Assembly (NCBI GenBank): GCA_964346535.1 | Contig: CAYFUN010000017.1 | Span: 1-27,911, forward strand | Length of the DNA: 27,911 bases | Source of the DNA: Neofamilia sp964346535 | Lineage (GTDB): Bacteria; Bacillota; Clostridia; Tissierellales; Peptoniphilaceae | Direction: 5' to 3' | Shown here: positions 1 to 6,128 of the stretch, piece after piece | Position numbering within the stretch: position 1 is the first letter of the stretch | How the letters are laid out: each line of letters starts with the position of its first letter | Made by a program: the position numbers and the translations under genes | Notes under the pieces: generated by a model | What the model was told of the DNA's origin: nothing | The model's input: the letters and a program-made list of their open reading frames with translations, nothing else | Databases searched by the model: none

Positions 1-67
1 CCAAATCAAAGCTTTTGAGTTATTTTCTTCTTTTAGGGTAAATTTATTCTAAGAAGGAGGAGGTCTT

Positions 68-526
68 ATGTTTAATAAATTGTTAGTTGCAATTGGTGGA
101 TCTAATTCATCTTTAGTTGCCTTAGACAAGGCTATTAAGCTTGGTACTTTAACTGAGGCTGAAATTCACGTGCTTTCTGTTGCTCCTGAAGCTCTTGTGC
201 CTATTCCTACTAATATATCCAAGGAAGATGAGAAGCTTAATGAAGATGTTTATAATATCACTGAAAAGATTTTAGATGATGCTAATAAAAAACTTGAAGC
301 TTATCCTTATAAGCACTTTAGTCTTTATAAAATTGGCGATCCTGCCAAAGAAATTGTAGCCTATGCTGATGAAATTGGAGCTGACCTTATTGTTATTGGC
401 AACAGAGACCTGGGTTTTCTTTCTAGGACAATTTTAGGCAGTGTTTCTAAAAAGGTTATTGAGGCAGCTCATATTTCTGTTTTAGTTGCCAAAGAAAGAG
501 ACCTAGACGAGGACGAGGATGCTTAA
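68..526 (+). CDS. Universal stress protein (UspA family)
   Basis: A 152-residue single-domain Usp, the usual family length. It starts at an ATG behind a strong ribosome site (AAGGAGGAGG, 53-62). The N-terminus (LLVAIGGSNSSLVALDKAI) is the first beta strand and helix of the Usp fold, and the C-terminal part carries ADLIVIGNRDLGFL and the GSVSKKVI strand that normally line the nucleotide pocket. ATP-binding Usp proteins have the pattern G-2X-G-9X-G(S/T). Here the second Gly is Asp (GNRD, about residues 109-112), while the final GS is kept, so ATP binding may be weakened. It probably acts as a soluble cytoplasmic stress or energy-state protein; the exact role is unknown. Its end overlaps the next gene by 8 bases, so the two form an operon. 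No convincing promoter is visible in the 67 bases available upstream. Confidence 0.93.
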   Translation: MFNKLLVAIGGSNSSLVALDKAIKLGTLTEAEIHVLSVAPEALVPIPTNISKEDEKLNEDVYNITEKILDDANKKLEAYPYKHFSLYKIGDPAKEIVAYADEIGADLIVIGNRDLGFLSRTILGSVSKKVIEAAHISVLVAKERDLDEDEDA

Positions 527-767
527 ATCCTATCTGCTAGTGGTTAATGTCTTTACTTTTTTCTTGTACGGCTTAGACAAGATAAAGGCAAAGGCTCATA
601 AATGGCGAATTAAAGAATCTACCTTACTTTTCTTTACTATTATTGGTGGATCTATAGGATCTCTATTTGGGATGTTTATTTTTAAGCACAAAAAGAACAA
701 GAAAGTCTTTCTCCTTGTAACTTTTTTGTCTTTGCTTATTCATACTTATATTTTTTATTCTTTTTAA
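519..767 (+). CDS. DUF1294 family small membrane protein
   Basis: An 82-residue protein with the DUF1294 layout: a first membrane helix, a short loop with YGLDKIKAKAHKWRIKE, a glycine-rich second helix (IIGGSIGSLFGMFIF), the conserved basic FKHKKNKK segment, and a last helix. The family is found widely in bacteria as small inner-membrane proteins without a proven function. The start codon lies inside the end of the Usp gene, preceded by GAGGACGAGG, so translation is probably coupled to it. A factor-independent terminator follows the stop directly. The family assignment rests on the spaced YG.DK...A....WRI.E and HKK motifs. Confidence 0.88.
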   Translation: MLKSYLLVVNVFTFFLYGLDKIKAKAHKWRIKESTLLFFTIIGGSIGSLFGMFIFKHKKNKKVFLLVTFLSLLIHTYIFYSF

Positions 768-793
768 GTTCTTACTCGTGTAAGGACTTTTTT
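767..793 (+). terminator. Terminator of the usp-DUF1294 operon
   Basis: A 9-bp stem (AGTTCTTAC with GTAAGGACT, one G-U pair) and a TCGT loop are followed by a run of six T. It begins at the last base of the DUF1294 stop codon. Confidence 0.85.
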
Positions 794-828
794 GTTGGGG
801 AGTTTTTGTTAAAATCAGGAAATCAAAT

Positions 829-854
829 GGGGACACGGCTGAAGCAATGTCCCC
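829..854 (+). repeat. REP-like palindrome, copy 1
   Basis: A 26-base imperfect palindrome with arms GGGGACA and TGTCCCC (7 bp) and an inner AGC/GCT pairing across a short loop. It matches the second copy at 869-894 in 25 of 26 positions, in the same orientation. It lies between convergent genes. The form resembles the GGGGACA...TGTCCCC intergenic repeats common in clostridial genomes (recollection, not checked here). Confidence 0.8.
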
Positions 855-868
855 ATAAGAAGAAAAAC

Positions 869-894
869 GGGGACACGGCTAAAGCAATGTCCCC
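869..894 (+). repeat. REP-like palindrome, copy 2
   Basis: Second copy of the palindrome at 829-854, differing at one base (A for G at the start of its second half) and separated from it by a 14-base A-rich spacer. On the minus strand it is followed directly by GTTTTTCTT, so this copy could also end ung transcription, which otherwise has no visible terminator. Confidence 0.8.
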
Positions 895-905
895 TCTTTT
901 GAATT

Positions 906-1580
906 CTATATGTCTTCGATTTGCCAGTCTATTTCTTCTAGACCATGGGCTTTTAAAAAGTCATTGGTCTTTGAAAAGTGTTTGCAGCCAAAGAAGCCTC
1001 TATAGGCTGAAAGTGGACTTGGATGGGGAGCTGTTAGGATTAGGTGGTTGGGATTAGTAATTAGTTTTCTCTTTTCTTGGGCTGGCCTTCCCCATAATAA
1101 AAATACAACTGGGTCCTTTTTATCATTTAGGCTTTCAATAACCCTATCTGTAAAGATTTCCCAACCTCTTCCTCTGTGGGAGTTGGCCTGATGGGCCCTT
1201 ACTGTTAGGACTGTATTTAATAATAGGACTCCTTGTCTGGCCCATTTAGTTAAGTTGCCGTTGTTGGGAATTTTTAGACCTAGGTCGTCGTGAAGTTCTT
1301 TAAAGATATTTTCTAGGGATGGTGGTGTCTTTGTCCCTGGCAGCACTGAAAATGAAAGTCCGTGGGCCTGTTTAAAGTTGTGGTAGGGGTCTTGGCCTAG
1401 GATTACAACTTTTACGTCATCGTAGTCTGTGTAGTGGAAGGCGTTAAAGATGTCTTCTGCCCTTGGGAAAATCAGTTCATTGTTATATTCTTCTATTAGA
1501 AATTGTCTCAAAGTTTTGTAATAGTCTTTATTAAATTCCTCTCCTATATGGTCCAGCCACTTGTTTTTTATTTTTGTCAT
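906..1580 (-). CDS. ung: Uracil-DNA glycosylase, family 1
   Basis: Removes uracil from DNA to start base excision repair. The 224-residue length is normal for family 1. The catalytic water-activating motif GQDPYH is at residues 62-67 with Asp64; the downstream loop LTAPHPSPLSAYRGFFGC carries the conserved His186. The PPSL proline-rich loop (86-89) and LLNTVLTV strand (119-126) are also present. The ATG start is preceded by AGAGGAGC. It is a single-gene unit: a promoter (TTAACA-17-TATAAA) lies inside the tuf terminator just upstream, and the REP-like pair lies just downstream. Confidence 0.97.
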   Translation of the reverse strand: MTKIKNKWLDHIGEEFNKDYYKTLRQFLIEEYNNELIFPRAEDIFNAFHYTDYDDVKVVILGQDPYHNFKQAHGLSFSVLPGTKTPPSLENIFKELHDDLGLKIPNNGNLTKWARQGVLLLNTVLTVRAHQANSHRGRGWEIFTDRVIESLNDKKDPVVFLLWGRPAQEKRKLITNPNHLILTAPHPSPLSAYRGFFGCKHFSKTNDFLKAHGLEEIDWQIEDI

Positions 1581-1595
1581 CTTTGCTCCTCTATG

Positions 1596-1628
1596 TAAAA
1601 AAAGAGTAGACTTTATAGCCTACTCTTT
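1596..1628 (-). terminator. Terminator of the str operon, after tuf
   Basis: A perfect 9-bp stem (1601-1609 with 1620-1628, AAAGAGTAG and CTACTCTTT), a 10-base loop, and a T-run on the minus strand from the A-tract at 1597-1603. Confidence 0.88.
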
Positions 1629-1640
1629 GTTTATTGTTAA
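1612..1640 (-). promoter_or_regulatory. Predicted ung promoter inside the tuf terminator
   Basis: On the minus strand, TTAACA (1635-1640) and TATAAA (1612-1617) are separated by exactly 17 bases. The -35 box abuts the tuf stop codon, and the -10 box falls in the loop of the tuf terminator hairpin. The two signals therefore share the same DNA. Confidence 0.6.
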
Positions 1641-2834
1641 TTAACCAATTAATTTAGTTACAACACCTGATGCTACAGTTCTTCCACCTTCTCTGATAGC
1701 AAATCTTACACCTTCGTCCATAGCGATTGGAGTGATAAGTTTTACTTTGAAAGTAGAGTTGTCGCCAGGCATAACCATTTCTACACCGTCTGCTAATTGG
1801 ATATCTCCAGTTACGTCAGTTGTTCTGAAGTAGAATTGTGGTCTGTATCCGTTAAAGAATGGAGTGTGTCTTCCACCTTCTTCTTTTGATAGTACATAAA
1901 CTTCTGCTTCGAATTCTGTGTGTGGTTTAATTGTTCCTGGTTTAGCTAGAACTTGTCCTCTTTGGATTTCTTCTCTTTGAACACCTCTAAGAAGTAGTCC
2001 TACGTTGTCTCCTGCTTGAGCTTGGTCTAGAAGTTTTCTAAACATTTCTACTCCAGTTACAACAACTTTTCTAGCTTCGTCAGTAAGTCCTACGATTTCA
2101 ACTTCGTCTTGAACTTTAATTACACCAGCTTCTACTCTACCAGTTGCAACAGTTCCTCTACCTGTGATAGAGAATACGTCCTCTACTGGCATTAGGAATG
2201 GGTTGTCGATGTCTCTTACTGGTTGTGGAATGTATTCGTCTACAGCTTCCATAAGTTTAAGGATTTTGTCTCCCCATTCTGATTCTGGTTGTTCGATAGC
2301 TTTTAAAGCTGATCCAACTACGATTGGAGTGTTGTCTCCGTCGAAGTCATATTCAGAAAGAAGTTCTCTAACTTCCATTTCAACTAATTCGATTAGTTCT
2401 GGGTCGTCAACTTGGTCTTCTTTGTTTAAGAATACTACGATTTTTGGAACACCTACTTGTCTTGAAAGTAAGATGTGTTCTCTTGTTTGTGGCATTGGTC
2501 CGTCAGCAGCTGATACTACAAGGATAGCACCGTCCATTTGAGCAGCACCAGTGATCATGTTTTTAACATAGTCGGCGTGTCCTGGGCAGTCTACGTGAGC
2601 GTAGTGTCTGTTTGGAGTTTCGTATTCTACGTGAGATGTAGAAATAGTGATTCCTCTTTCTCTTTCTTCTGGAGCCTTGTCGATGTTTGCGTAATCGATG
2701 TTTTCACCAGTACCATATCTTTGGTGTAGTACAAAAGTGATTGCTGCAGTTAAAGTTGTCTTACCGTGGTCAACGTGACCAATTGTTCCAATATTTACGT
2801 GTGGTTTACTTCTCTCAAATTTTTCTTTAGCCAT
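1641..2834 (-). CDS. tuf: Elongation factor Tu
   Basis: GTPase that brings aminoacyl-tRNA to the ribosomal A site. The 397-residue length is standard. The G1 motif GHVDHGKT is at about 19-26, the switch I segment carries RERGITI, G3 is DCPGHADY, and G4 reads NKED, which satisfies NKxD. The C-terminal beta-barrel ends normally at VTKLIG. The start is an ATG behind AGGAGG. It is last in the str operon, 83 bases after fusA, with an additional strong promoter in that gap, as expected for one of the most abundant cell proteins. The operon terminator follows. Confidence 0.99.
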   Translation of the reverse strand: MAKEKFERSKPHVNIGTIGHVDHGKTTLTAAITFVLHQRYGTGENIDYANIDKAPEERERGITISTSHVEYETPNRHYAHVDCPGHADYVKNMITGAAQMDGAILVVSAADGPMPQTREHILLSRQVGVPKIVVFLNKEDQVDDPELIELVEMEVRELLSEYDFDGDNTPIVVGSALKAIEQPESEWGDKILKLMEAVDEYIPQPVRDIDNPFLMPVEDVFSITGRGTVATGRVEAGVIKVQDEVEIVGLTDEARKVVVTGVEMFRKLLDQAQAGDNVGLLLRGVQREEIQRGQVLAKPGTIKPHTEFEAEVYVLSKEEGGRHTPFFNGYRPQFYFRTTDVTGDIQLADGVEMVMPGDNSTFKVKLITPIAMDEGVRFAIREGGRTVASGVVTKLIG

Positions 2835-2885
2835 TATTTAATCCTCCTAATGAACTATAAATATATTTTTATCCTAATTATTCTA

Positions 2886-2914
2886 ATAATACATCAAATT
2901 TGTATTTTTTTCAA
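2886..2914 (-). promoter_or_regulatory. Internal promoter for tuf
   Basis: Minus strand TTGAAA (2909-2914), 17-base spacer, TATTAT (2886-2891). It lies between the fusA stop and the tuf ribosome site. There is no terminator in the gap, so tuf can be read both from rpsL and from here. Confidence 0.75.
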
Positions 2915-2917
2915 CTA

Positions 2918-4987
2918 TTACTGTCTATTACCTACAACTTCTTCAGCAATGTTCTTTGGAACTGGTGCGTAGTGGTCAAATTGCATTGAGTGTGTTGCTC
3001 TACCTTGAGTGTTTGATCTTAGTGATGTTGCATAACCAAACATTTCTCCTAGTGGAACAAAGGCTCTAATAACTTGAGCTCCTGCTACCATTTCCATTCC
3101 ATCTACTTGACCACGACGAGAGTTAATGTCTCCAATAACATCTCCCATGTACTCTTCTGGAGTAGTAATTTCTACTGCCATTGTAGGTTCTAGTAATTGT
3201 GGGTTACCCTTTCTTAGAGCTTCTTTTGTTGCCATTGATGCGGCAATCTTGAAGGCCATTTCTGAAGAGTCAACTTCGTGATAAGAACCGTCATATACAG
3301 TTACTTTTACATCTAGAACTTCGTAACCACCTAGGACACCTGACTTAAGGGCTTCCTCAACACCATCTTGTACAGCTCCCATATATTCTTTAGGAATGGC
3401 TCCTCCAACGATTGCGTTAACGAATTCGAAGCCTGCTCCTTTTTCAAGTGGTTCCATTCTAAGTTTAACGTGACCGTATTGTCCACGTCCACCTGATTGT
3501 CTAGCGTATTTTGTATCTGCTTCTGATGGAGTTGTAACTGATTCTCTGTAGGATACTTGTGGGTTACCTACATTTGCTTCTACTTTGAATTCTCTTAGTA
3601 GTCTGTCTACTATAATTTCAAGGTGAAGTTCTCCCATTCCAGCAATAATTGTATCGCCAGTTTCGTCATCTGTATAGGTTCTAAATGTTGGGTCTTCTTC
3701 AGCTAGTTTTAGTAGGGCTGCAGTCATCTTGTCTTGAGAAGCCTTAGTTTTTGGTTCTATGGCTACTGAGATTACTGGTTCTGGGAATTCCATGTTTTCA
3801 AGAACTATTGATGAGTCTTGGTCACATAGGGTATCTCCAGTTGTTGTATCTTTTAAGCCAATTGCTGCTGCAATTTCTCCAGCATAAACTTCTTCTACTT
3901 CTTCTCTCTTGTCTGCGTGCATTACCATAATTCTACCAATACGTTCTTTTTTGCCTTTTGTAGAGTTGTATACATATGATCCTGCTTTAATAGATCCTGA
4001 GTATACTCTAAAGTAGCAAAGTTTTCCTACATATTGGTCTGTAACTATTTTAAATGCTAGGGCTGCAAATGGCTCATCGTCTGATGAGTGTCTCTCTACT
4101 TCTTGTCCATCTTCAGTTGTTCCCTTAATTGCTGGAACGTCTAGTGGAGATGGTAGGTAGTCAATTATTGCGTCTAGTAATAATTGTACTCCCTTATTTT
4201 TGTATGATGATCCGCATGTTACTGGTACCATTTGTACTGATACAGTTCCTTTTCTAATGGCTGCTTTTAACATTTCTTCAGAGATTTCTTCTCCTTCTAA
4301 ATAAGCCATCATTAGATCGTCATCATAGTTTGACACCTTGTCAATAAGGTTTTCTCTATATTCTTCTGCAAGGTCTTTCATATCATCTGGAACATCTGTA
4401 ATTTCAATGTCAAAGCCCATGTCATCTTTGTAGATTTCGGCTTTCATTGTTACTAAGTCGATCATTCCTATGAAATTATCCTCAGCTCCTATTGGAATTT
4501 GAATTGGAACTGGGTTTGCATTTAGTCTGTTTTTAATTGTTTCAACAGAACGGAAGAAATCTGCTCCAACAACGTCCATCTTGTTAATGTGGGCGATTCT
4601 TGGAACCATATACTTGTCAGCTTGTCTCCAAACTGTTTCTGATTGAGGCTCAACACCTGATTTAGCATCAAATAGTGATACTGCACCGTCAAGAACTCTT
4701 AGAGATCTTTCTACTTCTACTGTGAAGTCAACGTGTCCTGGTGTATCTATGATGTTAAGTCTGTGGTCCTTCCACATAGCTGTTGTAGCTGCGGAACCAA
4801 TTGTGATACCTCTTTCTTTTTCTTGGTCCATAAAGTCCATTGTTGCTCCACCGTCATGGGTTTCGCCGATTTTATGAATCCTACCAGAGTATAAAAGTAT
4901 ACGTTCTGTTGTAGTTGTTTTACCGGCGTCAATGTGAGCCATGATACCGATATTTCTTGTTCTCTCTAAAGGTATTTGTCTTGGCAA
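2918..4987 (-). CDS. fusA: Elongation factor G
   Basis: GTPase that drives translocation of tRNAs and mRNA. Length is 689 residues, normal for bacterial EF-G1. The N-terminus RNIGIMAHIDAGKTTTTERI contains the P-loop; switch I carries KERGITI, G3 is DTPGHVDFT and G4 is NKMD. Domain IV has the SGGRGQYGHV segment, and the C-terminus has RSNTQGRATHSM. The first codon is TTG, supported by AAAGGGGG eight bases upstream and by the family N-terminus (PRQIPLERTRNIGI); no ATG would fit. It sits 16 bases after rpsG in the str operon. Confidence 0.98.
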   Translation of the reverse strand: MPRQIPLERTRNIGIMAHIDAGKTTTTERILLYSGRIHKIGETHDGGATMDFMDQEKERGITIGSAATTAMWKDHRLNIIDTPGHVDFTVEVERSLRVLDGAVSLFDAKSGVEPQSETVWRQADKYMVPRIAHINKMDVVGADFFRSVETIKNRLNANPVPIQIPIGAEDNFIGMIDLVTMKAEIYKDDMGFDIEITDVPDDMKDLAEEYRENLIDKVSNYDDDLMMAYLEGEEISEEMLKAAIRKGTVSVQMVPVTCGSSYKNKGVQLLLDAIIDYLPSPLDVPAIKGTTEDGQEVERHSSDDEPFAALAFKIVTDQYVGKLCYFRVYSGSIKAGSYVYNSTKGKKERIGRIMVMHADKREEVEEVYAGEIAAAIGLKDTTTGDTLCDQDSSIVLENMEFPEPVISVAIEPKTKASQDKMTAALLKLAEEDPTFRTYTDDETGDTIIAGMGELHLEIIVDRLLREFKVEANVGNPQVSYRESVTTPSEADTKYARQSGGRGQYGHVKLRMEPLEKGAGFEFVNAIVGGAIPKEYMGAVQDGVEEALKSGVLGGYEVLDVKVTVYDGSYHEVDSSEMAFKIAASMATKEALRKGNPQLLEPTMAVEITTPEEYMGDVIGDINSRRGQVDGMEMVAGAQVIRAFVPLGEMFGYATSLRSNTQGRATHSMQFDHYAPVPKNIAEEVVGNRQ

Positions 4988-5003
4988 AATAATCCCCCTT
5001 TAA

Positions 5004-5474
5004 TTACCAACGATAATGAGCAAATGCTTTATTAGCTTCTGCCATTCTGTGCATTTCTTCTTTTCTCTTAACACTACCGCCCATTTCGTTAGATGCATCA
5101 AGAATTTCACCAGCTAGTCTTTCAACCATGGTTCTTTCTCCTCTAGCTCTTGAATAGTTTACTAACCATCTTAGACCTAAAGTTTCTCTTCTTTCTGCTC
5201 TTACTTCCATAGGAACTTGGTAGGTTGCTCCTCCTACTCTTCTGGCTTTTACCTCTAATACAGGCATTACATTGTTTAAAGCCTTGTAGAAAGTTTCTAG
5301 ACCGTCTTGGCCTGAACGTTCTTGTACTAGGTTAAAGGCTTCATAAACTATTTTTTGAGCCTTTCCTCTTTTTCCGTCTAACATTACATTATTTATTAGT
5401 TTAGTTACTACCTTGTCTTGATACATTGGATCAGGCATAACTTCTCTTTTTGGAACATGACCTTTTCTTGGCAC
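5004..5474 (-). CDS. rpsG: Ribosomal protein S7, GTG start
   Basis: Small-subunit protein that nucleates 16S rRNA 3' domain assembly. The frame is open up to 5543, which would give 179 residues, but the true start is almost certainly the GTG at 5472-5474: it follows AAGGAGGG by 7 bases and gives PRKGHVPKREVMPDPMY, the conserved S7 N-terminus, with 156 residues, the family length. The C-terminal part includes the RRVGGATYQVPMEV loop and ends in the conserved EMHRMAEANKAFAHYRW. It lies 132 bases after rpsL, an unusually long gap for this operon, and that gap holds one arm of a long inverted repeat. Confidence 0.97.
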   Translation of the reverse strand: MPRKGHVPKREVMPDPMYQDKVVTKLINNVMLDGKRGKAQKIVYEAFNLVQERSGQDGLETFYKALNNVMPVLEVKARRVGGATYQVPMEVRAERRETLGLRWLVNYSRARGERTMVERLAGEILDASNEMGGSVKRKEEMHRMAEANKAFAHYRW

Positions 5475-5481
5475 TTCGCTT

Positions 5482-5489
5482 CCCTCCTT
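5482..5489 (-). promoter_or_regulatory. Ribosome binding site that fixes the rpsG start
   Basis: Minus-strand AAGGAGGG lies 7 bases before the GTG at 5474. Being inside the longer open frame, it rules out the upstream TTG at 5543 as the main start. Confidence 0.85.
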
Positions 5490-5540
5490 AACCATTTTTT
5501 TAGTAAAATCATCGGTACTCGACACTTTTGCCGTTTGCGC

Positions 5541-5574
5541 CAATGTTAATATATAAAATTAATGAATAACATTG
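5541..5574 (-). promoter_or_regulatory. Local hairpin in the rpsL-rpsG spacer
   Basis: CAATGTTA (5541-5548) and TAACATTG (5567-5574) form a perfect 8-bp stem with an 18-base loop. The hairpin uses bases that also belong to the long-range repeat arm at 5542-5565, so the two structures would exclude each other. Confidence 0.5.
5542..5565 (-). repeat. Inverted repeat flanking rpsL, downstream arm
   Basis: These 24 bases pair in the minus-strand transcript with 6036-6059 at all 24 positions, with 22 Watson-Crick and 2 G-U pairs. The arm lies in the rpsL-rpsG intercistronic region. The core begins CATTAATTTTATATA on the minus strand. Confidence 0.7.
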
Positions 5575-5606
5575 ACTACTTGCTTAAGTTTTTCGATTAC
5601 TACCTA

Positions 5607-6023
5607 CTATTTGCTTTTAGCTTTCTTTGCACCATATTTTGATCTTGAAGACATTCTATTAGCAACTCCTGCTGTGTCTAGTGATCCTCTAACAATATGG
5701 TACCTAACACCTGGAAGGTCTTTTACTCTTCCACCTCTAATTAAAACAACAGAGTGTTCTTGTAGGTTGTGACCTATACCTGGGATATAAGCCATAACTT
5801 CTTCACCGTTTGATAATCTTACTCTAGCAACTTTTCTTAAAGCTGAGTTAGGTTTCTTAGGAGTAACTGTTCTTACAGCAACACATACACCTCTTTTTTG
5901 TGGTGAGTTGTGTCTAGTAACTTTCTTGTTTAGAGAGTTAAAGTTTACACCTAAAGCTGGTGATTTAGATTTAGTAGTTTTTGCTTTTCTTCCTTGTTTA
6001 ATCAACTGATTAATTGTTGGCAT
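5607..6023 (-). CDS. rpsL: Ribosomal protein S12
   Basis: Decoding-centre protein of the small subunit. It has 138 residues, with the short N-terminal insertion (about 20-34) typical of many Gram-positive S12 proteins. The PKKPNSALRKV segment keeps Lys at 56-57 (the E. coli K42/K43 region), and GGRVKDLPGVRYH keeps Lys101, so both classical streptomycin-resistance sites look wild type. The ATG is preceded by AGGAGG at 6031-6036. It is first in the str operon; rpoB and rpoC are not upstream here, recQ is. The gene is flanked by a 24-base inverted repeat. Confidence 0.98.
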   Translation of the reverse strand: MPTINQLIKQGRKAKTTKSKSPALGVNFNSLNKKVTRHNSPQKRGVCVAVRTVTPKKPNSALRKVARVRLSNGEEVMAYIPGIGHNLQEHSVVLIRGGRVKDLPGVRYHIVRGSLDTAGVANRMSSRSKYGAKKAKSK

Positions 6024-6035
6024 TCTTGCACCTCC

Positions 6036-6059
6036 TCATTAATTTTATATACTAACATC
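6036..6059 (-). repeat. Inverted repeat flanking rpsL, leader arm
   Basis: Partner of 5542-5565. It lies in the 5' leader and its last base is the first base of the rpsL AGGAGG. If paired with the downstream arm it would place the ribosome site at the foot of a 24-bp helix looping out the whole rpsL gene. Confidence 0.7.
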
Positions 6060-6099
6060 TGTCATGGGCATAAATAATTAAATATTTACACACCTTGTT

Positions 6100-6128
6100 A
6101 TTTTACCATTGTAAGCACCCTATGTCAA
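6100..6128 (-). promoter_or_regulatory. str operon promoter
   Basis: Minus-strand TTGACA (6123-6128), 17-base spacer, TAAAAT (6100-6105): a near-perfect sigma-A promoter. The -35 box overlaps the recQ stop codon. The expected leader is about 70 bases and includes the repeat arm at 6036-6059. Confidence 0.85.

Noticed and set aside
1..67. Promoter for the universal stress gene (TTGAGT near position 15)
   Set aside because: No acceptable -10 box lies at the right distance, and the upstream sequence is cut by the window edge.
806..1057. An 83-codon plus-strand frame across the REP-like pair
   Set aside because: It codes through the palindromes and then the antisense of ung, without a family match. 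It is a shadow frame.
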